The notes under the pieces were generated by a model. It was given only the letters and a program-made list of their open reading frames with translations. It ran no database searches and was not told the DNA's origin. Shown piece by piece: positions 8,959 to 14,508 of a DNA stretch of 64,000 nt. Numbering within the stretch: the first letter of the stretch is position 1; each line of letters starts with the position of its first letter. Source of the stretch: JANLTX01 sp049840835 (GTDB lineage Bacteria; Armatimonadota; Armatimonadia; Armatimonadales; Armatimonadaceae); contig JASGJG010000001.1 of NCBI GenBank assembly GCA_049840835.1, positions 248,001 to 312,000 on the forward strand. Direction: 5' to 3'. The position numbers were made by a program, and so were the translations under genes.

Positions 8959-10095
8959 TCAGAAACTCTTGGCCGGGTCTATGAGCTTGAGCCGTATCTC
9001 TTTGTCTGTCAGACTCACCCGAATCTCATCGCCATAGCGTACGACGGTGGGTTTGTCTAACGGCACTCCGTTGATAAAGACTCTTGCGGCGGCATTTGGT
9101 TGCGGGTAGAGCATAAGCTGCCCGCGTGCACCCGTGAGTTTCCCTACCGGATCTTTTGTGCCAGCCAGTGGGTAGGCGTCGAAAGAGGCCGCAGCACCCT
9201 CACCGCCGAGCCGCACACCCACATTACCTTTGAGCTGAAAATCTTTCGGACTGCCCCCCGAGGAAAGCGCGACACGCAACGGCATAGGCTTGGGGTTCAA
9301 GAAGAAGTATGCCCCCGCTCCCAGAGCGAGCACGGCCAGCCCGCCTATAATGGCAGCGACTGGGGGACCATCTGGCTTTTCGGAGTTCGGTATCGGCGGT
9401 GGCGTGGTCTCAACAACAGGGGCAGGAGTAGGGGCATCCTTGGGCAAGCGCTCCTTGGGGCGCCCATTCTCATCTAAGCCGATACCCACGCCAAACGTAT
9501 GGTCCTTATACTTCAGCAGAAGTCGCTCATAGTCAGCGTTCTCCGTAGTCTTGGGATACTTATCCAGCCGCCCACCCGGAATGTAGTACTTCAGGTAGGT
9601 CACGCGCTCCGGGTCTTCCGGCTTCGGTTCATCGTTGAACGAGTCCGTGAGCAGCACAATATACGAAGGCTTCGGCTCCGCGCCCTCTGCCAGCTTCAGA
9701 GCTTCATGGTGGGGCTTGCGGATATTGGTGCCAGCACCATTCTCCGGCTGCGTGGGCACCTGCGCGAAAAGGCTCTTTTTGTCGGACTCGCTCTGCAGGG
9801 TCTCATCAAAGACTTTCTTGTAGCCAGAACCGAAGGTGAACAGGGCGACTCTATCGCCTTTTTGAGCACCTTCGTTCAGCAGGGTATAGATGGCTTCGCG
9901 GGTGCGGGCCAGCATCCGGTCCTTTCTCATGGAGCCGGAGACGTCTAAGACCAGAAGCAAATTTTTTGGCGAGGTGGTCTGCATAGCATGAACCGCGTCG
10001 CCTGCCTCGCCAAGATCGGTATCCTGAGCATGAGTCGGGCTCATCCCCAGAATCCACAGCGCCCACAGCGCCAGCATCCACCGTAAAGTTCGCAC
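8959..10095 (-). CDS. von Willebrand A domain membrane protein with FHA-like C-terminus
   Basis: About 378 residues from a GTG at 10095. A longer reading back to 10146 would overlap the divergent gene, whereas the GTG gives a clean signal peptide (..GMSPTHAQ) and sits 8 nt after a TACAAT box. The vWA domain (about 40-220) has a complete MIDAS start, LDVSGSMRKD, and a LLTDSFND motif. A Pro-rich linker leads to one TM segment (AAIIGGLAVLALGAG..) and a C-terminal beta-rich domain whose VFINGVPLDKPTVVRYGDEI resembles the second half of FHA domains. It heads the six-gene operon and diverges from a DUF58 gene; vWA and DUF58 proteins often co-occur in MoxR/Bat-type loci. No MoxR ATPase lies nearby. 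Confidence 0.8.
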   Translation of the reverse strand: MRTLRWMLALWALWILGMSPTHAQDTDLGEAGDAVHAMQTTSPKNLLLVLDVSGSMRKDRMLARTREAIYTLLNEGAQKGDRVALFTFGSGYKKVFDETLQSESDKKSLFAQVPTQPENGAGTNIRKPHHEALKLAEGAEPKPSYIVLLTDSFNDEPKPEDPERVTYLKYYIPGGRLDKYPKTTENADYERLLLKYKDHTFGVGIGLDENGRPKERLPKDAPTPAPVVETTPPPIPNSEKPDGPPVAAIIGGLAVLALGAGAYFFLNPKPMPLRVALSSGGSPKDFQLKGNVGVRLGGEGAAASFDAYPLAGTKDPVGKLTGARGQLMLYPQPNAAARVFINGVPLDKPTVVRYGDEIRVSLTDKEIRLKLIDPAKSF

Positions 10096-10103
10096 GATAG
10101 TCC

Positions 10104-10119
10104 ATTGTACCGATACAAT
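10104..10119. promoter_or_regulatory. Back-to-back -10 boxes for the vWA operon and the DUF58 gene
   Basis: TACAAT on the minus strand (10109-10104) lies 8 nt before the GTG at 10095. TACAAT on the plus strand (10114-10119) lies 16 nt before the ATG at 10136. The boxes are 4 bp apart, so the divergent units probably compete for RNA polymerase or are co-regulated. Confidence 0.5.
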
Positions 10120-10135
10120 AGCCCGGTTTCCAAAG

Positions 10136-11455
10136 ATGCTGGTCACCTCTCGTTTCCTCTGGTTACTATCCCTGGGTGTATTGCCGCTACTGGGAGCCTA
10201 TGCGCTGCCGCCTCTAGGAACCCTGACCGCTCTCTGGAACCTTGCGCTGGCTACATTAGCCGTTATTGACTTCCTCCGCTGCCCGAAACCTATTGACGCA
10301 CTGGAAGCAAGCCGCATAACCGACGACGTACTCTCTGTAGCTACTCAAAACGAAGTTGAGGTTCGGTTACGAAACTCCACAAACCATGCATTACGGGTTG
10401 TTTTACGCGATGAACCGCCGCCAGAGTTCGCTCTAACCGGAGTCCGGCAGAAAGAGTTGGCTCTAAAGCCGCGCGGAGAGTTTACGCTGACCTACTCGCT
10501 GACCCCACCTGCGCGGGGCAATTTTCGGTTCGGCGATATCTACGCCCGCATCGTAGGGCCATTGGGGCTAGTGATTCGGCAAGGGAAACTCAAAGATGGC
10601 GCGGCTCCGGTTGCAGTCTTTCCCAATATCAAGCAAATCGGAGAGTACGAGCTAAACCTGCGGCGCACCCAGCGGGCACGGATGGGAGTGCGCCGCCTGC
10701 GCCTGACCGGTGGTGGGCGTGAGTTCAGCTCCCTGCGCGACTACACTCCCGATGATGAATTCCGGGTTATCGACTGGAAAGCGACCGCCCGGCGTGGCAA
10801 AGCCACAGCACGTACTTTTGAAGCCGAGCGTGCTCAAGATGTCCTGCTACTGATTGACAAAGGCCGACTCATGCGCCAGGAAATCGGCCACGTGCAGAAG
10901 CTGGATACCGTGATCAACGCCGCGATGCTGCTGGCCCACGTGGTGGTCAATGCCGACGATAGGATAGGTCTATTGCTTTTCGATGATGAAGCTCGGACCT
11001 GGGTACCCCCACATAAAGGCAAGTCACAGACCACGCACCTGCTGCATGCCCTGTACGCCACTCACGCCGACCCGGTAGAGTCCGACTATCGTGTGGCGTT
11101 TCGGCATCTGGCCGCCCGCTGGCGTAAGCGCAGCTTGATCGTGCTCTTTACCGACCTCGCCGACCCGGAGACCTCTGCCGTGCTGCTCTCAGAGATTGCG
11201 CATTTAAACCGAGCGCACTTGGTCTGCTGCGTGACCGTGCGTGACCCCTTGCTCTCCGAGCAGGCCCGCCAGTTCCCCAACAAAATCGAGCATGTCTTTG
11301 AAAAAGCCGTAGCTTCAGAAACTCTGGCCGAGCGAAGAAAAACCCTGGCATTACTGGAGCGCCAGGGAGTGTTAGTGGTAGATGCAGAGCCGAAAGAGCT
11401 TTCCGCCGAGCTGGTGGCCCGCTACCTCGCTGTGAAGCAGCAGGCTATGATTTAA
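10136..11455 (+). CDS. DUF58 domain protein
   Basis: 439 residues. Two N-terminal hydrophobic segments (about 5-45) are followed by a beta-sandwich region, then the DUF58 signature GREFSSLRDYTPDDEFRVID and WKATARRGKATARTFEAE at about 195-230. A vWA-like fold follows (VLLLIDKGRLM; SLIVLFTDLADPE). DUF58 proteins usually sit with MoxR AAA+ ATPases and vWA proteins and are thought to take part in chaperone-like maturation of exported or metal-containing proteins. Here the partner vWA gene is divergent, from a shared promoter region. The first MIDAS aspartate is followed by KGR, not the DxSxS pattern, so metal binding may be altered. Confidence 0.85.
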   Translation: MLVTSRFLWLLSLGVLPLLGAYALPPLGTLTALWNLALATLAVIDFLRCPKPIDALEASRITDDVLSVATQNEVEVRLRNSTNHALRVVLRDEPPPEFALTGVRQKELALKPRGEFTLTYSLTPPARGNFRFGDIYARIVGPLGLVIRQGKLKDGAAPVAVFPNIKQIGEYELNLRRTQRARMGVRRLRLTGGGREFSSLRDYTPDDEFRVIDWKATARRGKATARTFEAERAQDVLLLIDKGRLMRQEIGHVQKLDTVINAAMLLAHVVVNADDRIGLLLFDDEARTWVPPHKGKSQTTHLLHALYATHADPVESDYRVAFRHLAARWRKRSLIVLFTDLADPETSAVLLSEIAHLNRAHLVCCVTVRDPLLSEQARQFPNKIEHVFEKAVASETLAERRKTLALLERQGVLVVDAEPKELSAELVARYLAVKQQAMI

Positions 11456-11461
11456 GCTCAC

Positions 11462-11878
11462 TTATGAGTTTTTTTGTTGAGCAATCACATCGCGAAAAAG
11501 TACATAATGCATCATCTCGCCCAGGCTAAACACTATATGTGGTTTGGTCATATAATCCCCTGCTTCACCTGACAAAAAAGCTGCGGGTATATTCAGGGTG
11601 CCATCTTCTTTGAAATGTTGATTCAAATTCTCTGACTCTAATATCTCAGGTGGGTAATAAGAAACACAAAAGCGCATTTGCATATCGTGATAGAGAAGCG
11701 GTGAGTCTACAATAGTTTTCTTGTCACAGATATTGCAATCGAAGATATTTATATTGCCCGAAAATAGCTTTTTCTTTAGCTCTGGATCAAGTGTGACGTT
11801 GATAGATTCCCATATAGTCATCTTTTGTTTCGAGCCGCAGTGAGGACACTGAAGTTCATGCTGTGCCATCTTAGACAT
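11462..11878 (-). CDS. CpXC zinc-ribbon domain protein
   Basis: 138 residues. The N-terminal CPHCG and the later CNIC pair, with INVTLDPELKKKLFSG between them and SPLLYHDMQMRFCVSYYP after, match the CpXC domain (a small zinc-binding family of unknown function). The remainder is a helical tail. The first ATG is preferred because GGAGG lies 12 nt before it; a second ATG three codons on is possible. The gene is richer in A+T than its neighbours, suggesting a different origin. It converges with the DUF58 gene, leaving a 6-bp gap. Confidence 0.75.
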   Translation of the reverse strand: MSKMAQHELQCPHCGSKQKMTIWESINVTLDPELKKKLFSGNINIFDCNICDKKTIVDSPLLYHDMQMRFCVSYYPPEILESENLNQHFKEDGTLNIPAAFLSGEAGDYMTKPHIVFSLGEMMHYVLFRDVIAQQKNS

Positions 11879-11943
11879 AATTCGCTGCTACCTCCGATGT
11901 AAAGAACAGGTACTCGTTCGTCGTAGAAGATATTATTCCTGCC

Positions 11944-11977
11944 CAAAAAGAACCCTGGCGCTCTCTGAGCGCCAGGG
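11944..11977 (-). terminator. Intrinsic terminator of the PLC-like gene
   Basis: The perfect hairpin CCCTGGCGCTC/GAGCGCCAGGG (11953-11977) is followed on the minus strand by TTCTTTTT. It lies 23 nt after the stop of the gene starting at 13274. Confidence 0.8.
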
Positions 11978-11999
11978 AATACTGTGATATAGCTAGGGG

Positions 12000-13274
12000 C
12001 TAGTGCAGAGTGCGGGTGAGTTTACCCTTCTGAATCCAGTCGTTCAGGGTGAAGCGCTTCGTGGCGATATTCGGGCCGCTGATCTCCACCCAGCCCAGAT
12101 ACCAGTCGGAGCCGGGGTAGGAATCATCGCTACGAATGGTTATGCTCTGAATCTCTCCGATTGCCGGGAAACCTTTGAGAGTAATGGTATCTGTCTGATT
12201 GCGCTCAAAGGCGTTTCCAGAGATAAGCGGGTTCAGGCGGACTTCATTGATTTTCCCAGTTGCTCCCTGAATCGCCAGGAAGATGTTGGAGTCGGTTCCA
12301 GCCAGGAATTTGTCTCCGGTGTATACCTTCACTGTGTAGTTCGTGGAACCGATATTGGCCCCGGCAAGCTGAGCCGTGGTCAGGGTGGTTATCTTCTGGC
12401 GGCTTGTAGGAATCGTGATCGGGCCTACCAGATTGGTGGCTCCATTCAGCACTTGCTGGAGAGCAATGCGTACCTTGCCGTAGTTCGCTTCATCGGCAGT
12501 GAAGCGTCCGGGAAAGAAAAGGTCCAGAGACGAGCTATACGCCCCTATCTGCGCACGAATCAAGCCCGTAAGCAAGCCCCGAGCCGGAGTTGAGTTATCC
12601 AGCGCAATCTGGTGGAAGTATTTCCCTTTGCGGTCATCCTTCCACCCGGAGTCTTGCTGTCCACTGGCAGGGCTATAAGAGGCGAAAGCGGCATTCGGAG
12701 TGCGTTTCAGCGAGGTCGTCAGAAAGCTTTTCGCATAGCCGATACCATCCTCCAGGCAGCGCAGCGCACAGACCGGATCGAACGGTGGGCGGTCCGGCTG
12801 GTGTCCATCGGGGGCATGCCCGAAGGGAACGGAGTAGGGGCTAAAGTTCGTGGGGTGGCTGTTCTCATGGTGCCGGTGCGCCCAGGTGTCCTGCTGGTAG
12901 TGAAAGAACACGCCTAGGCGCTGGAGTTTTTTCTGCGGATCCTGCTCACTGATAGCCTGATTCCAGAGGACCTGTTTGCGCGCTAAGACTTCGGCTGCGG
13001 TGCCATTTTGCGGAATGGAGTGCCACAAATGTTCCTCGGCCACATTGGGAATGATTCCACCCACTCCGCCATTGGCGACCGTGCCAGAGGAATCGTCCAT
13101 GCCCTGGTCATAGCTGGCGACTACCAGCGCTTCTGCGTCTGTGAAGCCAGCCATACGGCACTGAACATAGGTCATGGTGAAGTGGGTGTCTTCTTCGTAG
13201 GCATAGGCTGGAGCGCCTGCCAGCGCGCTCAGCAGAGCGATACCTCCGAGAATAGATAGGGTTTTGACTCTCAT
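12000..13274 (-). CDS. Secreted phospholipase-C-like (alpha-toxin-type) protein with C-terminal PLAT domain
   Basis: 424 residues. A signal peptide (..AGAPAYAYEED) is cleaved so that the mature protein begins near a conserved acidic/His motif, EEDTHFTMTY. The helical N-terminal domain (about 28-270) has histidines and acidic residues placed like zinc-dependent phospholipase C/DUF6765-type proteins: EEHLWHS, GVFFHYQQDTWAHRHHENSHP and FHQIALDNS. Residues about 300-420 match a PLAT/LH2 (lipoxygenase-like C2) domain: YTVKVYTGDKFLAGTDSNIF, FERNQTDTI and DWYLGWVEI. A helical zinc domain plus PLAT is the layout of clostridial alpha-toxin. Phospholipid hydrolysis is inferred; the nearest family may be an uncharacterised one. 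A terminator follows, and no partner gene is adjacent. Confidence 0.7.
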   Translation of the reverse strand: MRVKTLSILGGIALLSALAGAPAYAYEEDTHFTMTYVQCRMAGFTDAEALVVASYDQGMDDSSGTVANGGVGGIIPNVAEEHLWHSIPQNGTAAEVLARKQVLWNQAISEQDPQKKLQRLGVFFHYQQDTWAHRHHENSHPTNFSPYSVPFGHAPDGHQPDRPPFDPVCALRCLEDGIGYAKSFLTTSLKRTPNAAFASYSPASGQQDSGWKDDRKGKYFHQIALDNSTPARGLLTGLIRAQIGAYSSSLDLFFPGRFTADEANYGKVRIALQQVLNGATNLVGPITIPTSRQKITTLTTAQLAGANIGSTNYTVKVYTGDKFLAGTDSNIFLAIQGATGKINEVRLNPLISGNAFERNQTDTITLKGFPAIGEIQSITIRSDDSYPGSDWYLGWVEISGPNIATKRFTLNDWIQKGKLTRTLH

Positions 13275-13323
13275 GGGTGTGAATATTCCCTGGAGTGTTT
13301 AATCTTAAACATGTTTGAGCAAA

Positions 13324-13351
13324 CTGGTTCTTTGTTGCGATATGGAACCAG
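13324..13351. repeat. Inverted repeat upstream of the Y-RNA array
   Basis: CTGGTTC (13324-13330) and GAACCAG (13345-13351) form a perfect 7-bp stem with a 14-nt loop, 9 nt before the first Y RNA. It could be a processing hairpin or an operator. There is no T-tract for termination. Confidence 0.35.
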
Positions 13352-13359
13352 ACGCACAT

Positions 13360-13513
13360 CGCGGCGTGGAGGAAATAGGAGACTCGCCGGTTGCTCGAAA
13401 GAGCGGTTCCCCCTTTTCGCCCACTTGTCCGGAGTTCCGGGCCGACAGAGGAGGGTTATCTAGGGAGCCGGTGTCCAAAAGGACGTGCCTGGTGCGAATC
13501 CGGGTCGCCGCGA
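13360..13513 (+). ncRNA. Y RNA 1: Ro60-binding stem in a class-II (Leu-like) tRNA body
   Basis: The ends pair as an acceptor stem (CGCGGCG/CGCCGCG, then A). The body has a D-arm (GAG/CTC with GG in the loop), a long variable arm (GTCC-AAAA-GGAC) and a T-arm with loop TGCGAAT, together like tRNA-Leu. In place of an anticodon loop sits the Y module: helix CCTTTTC (13412-13418)/GAGGAGG (13448-13454), a GTCCGG/CCGGGC hairpin (13427-13442), CGA, then TTATC (13456-13460). The CCGGT/GCCGG stem joins it to the tRNA body. An extra GCTC-GAAA-GAGC hairpin precedes the Y module. The T-loop has G where U55 is expected and the T-stem can extend to 6 bp, so it is unlikely to be a translating tRNA. Confidence 0.75.
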
Positions 13514-13533
13514 CTACTCTAAGAATTACATAT

Positions 13534-13656
13534 CGAGGCGTAGCTCAGTAGTAGAGCAATGGAATATCCTCTCGTCCTCTTGTCCGGTATCCGGGCCGCT
13601 TGAGTAGGGTTATCGTTAATCCATAGGTCGCAAGGTGCGAATCCTTGCCGCCTCGG
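13534..13656 (+). ncRNA. Y RNA 2: Ro60-binding stem in a tRNA-like body
   Basis: The acceptor-like stem CGAGGCG/CGCCTCG encloses a GCTC/GAGC D-arm and a T-arm GCAAGG-TGCGAAT-CCTTGC, one pair longer than normal. The anticodon-stem position pairs as ATGGA/TCCAT. Between these strands lies the Y module: CCTCTC/GAG(T)AGG helix, GTCCGG-TAT-CCGGGC hairpin (13582-13596), CG, and TTATC (13610-13614). If the 49-nt insert 13566-13614 were spliced out, a loop with anticodon GUU (Asn) would result, so a tRNA intron is the alternative reading. The D-loop lacks the usual GG, which favours mimicry. Confidence 0.75.
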
Positions 13657-13670
13657 CAGTTAGTGTGTTT

Positions 13671-13773
13671 GAGAATCGGGCCGACGTTCACGGGTTACCG
13701 TCATTTTTGCAAGGGATCGCGGTATGCGAAATACAACCCTGCAGTTTCCTGTGGCAATCCTTGTCTGATTCTC
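13671..13773 (+). ncRNA. Y RNA A: conventional-topology Y RNA
   Basis: The 5' and 3' ends pair over 11 bp (GAGAATC with GATTCTC, continued by GGGC/GTCT), as in classical Y RNAs. The internal loop has CGACGTT on the 5' side and GCAATCCTT on the 3' side. A second helix CACGGG (13689-13694)/CCTGTG (13748-13753) follows, then TTACC, a variant of the usual UUAUC. The apical part (13700-13747) folds as TGCA-GGG/CCC-TGCA with a GTAT-GCGAA-ATAC hairpin. It shares GGGCCGAYGTTYAC with the RNA at 13943. Confidence 0.7.
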
Positions 13774-13779
13774 TGTCTT

Positions 13780-13919
13780 GCGGGTGGGCCAAGCCACAGC
13801 GTCTCCAAAGCGCGGTGGGGCGGCAATTTTCCGTTTTGCGCTCTTTGCCTGGAGCCTCAAACTTCGGGCCGTAGCAAGAGGGTTATCTGGCAAATCTGGT
13901 TCGAATCCGACCACCCGCG
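13780..13919 (+). ncRNA. Y RNA 3: Ro60-binding stem in a degenerate tRNA-like body
   Basis: The outer stem is GCGGGTGG/CCACCCGC (8 bp) followed by G. A T-loop core GGTTCGAATCC is present, but its stem pairs poorly. The D-region contains an extra hairpin (CCAC..GTGG around TCTCCAAA). The Y module is clear: CCGTTTTGC/GCAAGAGG helix, GCCTGGAG/CTTCGGGC hairpin (13847-13869), CG, and TTATC (13883-13887). Compared with Y RNAs 1, 2 and 5 the hairpin stem differs but stays paired, a compensatory change that supports a real RNA structure. The tRNA-like fold is the least certain of the five. Confidence 0.65.
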
Positions 13920-13942
13920 CTGGAATATACTTGGATATAGAG

Positions 13943-14017
13943 GGATGGGCCGATGTTTACCGTTATCGTTCCCTCGATGGAGCAGATGCTCCTTCGGTAG
14001 ACAACCTTTGCCTATCC
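13943..14017 (+). ncRNA. Y RNA B: short conventional-topology Y RNA (75 nt)
   Basis: The end stem GGATGGGC/GCCTATCC (8 bp) leads to an internal loop (CGAT on one side, AACCTTT on the other). An 8-bp helix GTTTACCG (13955-13962)/CGGTAGAC (13995-14002) follows, then TTATC. The apex has ATCG..CGAT and GGAGC-AGAT-GCTCC hairpins. The 5' segment GGGCCGATG..TTATC closely parallels the human hY4 segment GGUCCGAUG..UUAUC, the established Ro60-binding region. Confidence 0.75.
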
Positions 14018-14026
14018 TGAACAAAT

Positions 14027-14160
14027 GGGAGCGTAGCTCAGTGGGTAGAGCGGGAAAAATTCCGTCTTCGTCCTTTGCCTGGAGGGTGACTTTCGGGCCG
14101 CAGAATGATGGTTATCGATTGTAACTCGCCAGGTCGAGGGTTCGAATCCCTCCGCTTCCA
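14027..14160 (+). ncRNA. Y RNA 4: Ro60-binding stem in a near-perfect tRNA body
   Basis: The tRNA parts are canonical: acceptor GGGAGCG/CGCTTCC with A73, GCTC/GAGC D-arm with GG, variable AGGTC and T-arm GAGGG-TTCGAAT-CCCTC. The anticodon region is interrupted by the Y module: CCGTCTTC/GAATGATGG helix, GCCTGGAG/CTTTCGGGC hairpin (14077-14098), CG, TTATC (14112-14116). Removing 14055-14115 would give a GGCGA/TCGCC stem with a GUA loop (Tyr) but without the long variable arm of bacterial tRNA-Tyr, so splicing to a working tRNA is doubtful. Confidence 0.75.
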
Positions 14161-14185
14161 TAGAAGATTTAGAGAATGGAATATC

Positions 14186-14306
14186 AGGGGTGTAGCTCAG
14201 TGGTAGAGCACAAGGCAAACTCGTCGCGCTTACTTGTCCGGTATCCGGGCCGCCAGTGATGGTTATCGCAACCTTGCCGTCGTGGGTTCAAATCCCATTA
14301 CCCCTG
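14186..14306 (+). ncRNA. Y RNA 5: Ro60-binding stem in a near-perfect tRNA body
   Basis: Acceptor AGGGGTG/TACCCCT with G73, GCTC/GAGC D-arm with GG, CAAGG/CCTTG in the anticodon-stem position, variable CCGTC, T-arm GTGGG-TTCAAAT-CCCAT. The Y module in between has TCGTC/GATGG, the hairpin GTCCGG-TAT-CCGGGC (14236-14250), CG and TTATC (14263-14267). If read as an intron, the only loop with U33 would carry CGC, which does not fit the G73 or the lack of G3-U70. A tRNA-mimicking Y RNA is the better reading. Confidence 0.75.
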
Positions 14307-14315
14307 AAAAAATTT

Positions 14316-14389
14316 AGAAGCGTAGCTCAGTTGGTCAGAGCACACCCCTGATAAGGGTGAGGTCGCGGGTTCGATTCCCTCCGCTTCTA
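14316..14389 (+). tRNA. tRNA-Ile(GAT)
   Basis: Uninterrupted cloverleaf: AGAAGCG/CGCTTCT acceptor with A73, GCTC/GAGC D-arm, ACCCC/GGGGT-like anticodon stem with loop CTGATAA (anticodon GAT), T-arm GCGGG/CCCTC with one mismatch. CCA is not encoded. It lies 9 nt after Y RNA 5, probably in the same precursor. Confidence 0.9.
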
Positions 14390-14409
14390 TTAAGACAAAA
14401 AGAATATCT

Positions 14410-14481
14410 AGAGGTGTGGCGCAATGGTAGCGCAGCGGATTCCAAATCCGACGGTTGTGGGTTCAAATCCTGTCACCTCTG
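14410..14481 (+). tRNA. tRNA-Trp(CCA)
   Basis: Cloverleaf with acceptor AGAGGTG/CACCTCT and G73, GCGC/GCGC D-arm, anticodon loop TTCCAAA (CCA) and T-arm TGTGG-TTCAAAT-CCTGT. It lies 27 nt upstream of the ro60 start codon. CCA is not encoded. Confidence 0.9.
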
Positions 14482-14508
14482 TATCGATTAAAAAGGAGAA
14501 ACACGACG

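Noticed and set aside
10096..10146. Upstream GTG start for the vWA protein
   Set aside because: It would overlap the divergent DUF58 gene and place 17 non-signal residues before a good signal peptide; a -10 box lies between.
13315..14218. ORFs across the RNA array on both strands
   Set aside because: They run through tRNA and Y-RNA structures, lack ribosome-binding sites and resemble no protein family.
13566..14265. Group I introns in the tRNA array
   Set aside because: Inserts are only 49-61 nt, far too short for a group I core, and carry the Y-RNA motif instead.
14455..14508. N-terminal extension of Ro60 into tRNA-Trp
   Set aside because: The extension is translated tRNA sequence; the ATG at 14509 has a proper Shine-Dalgarno.
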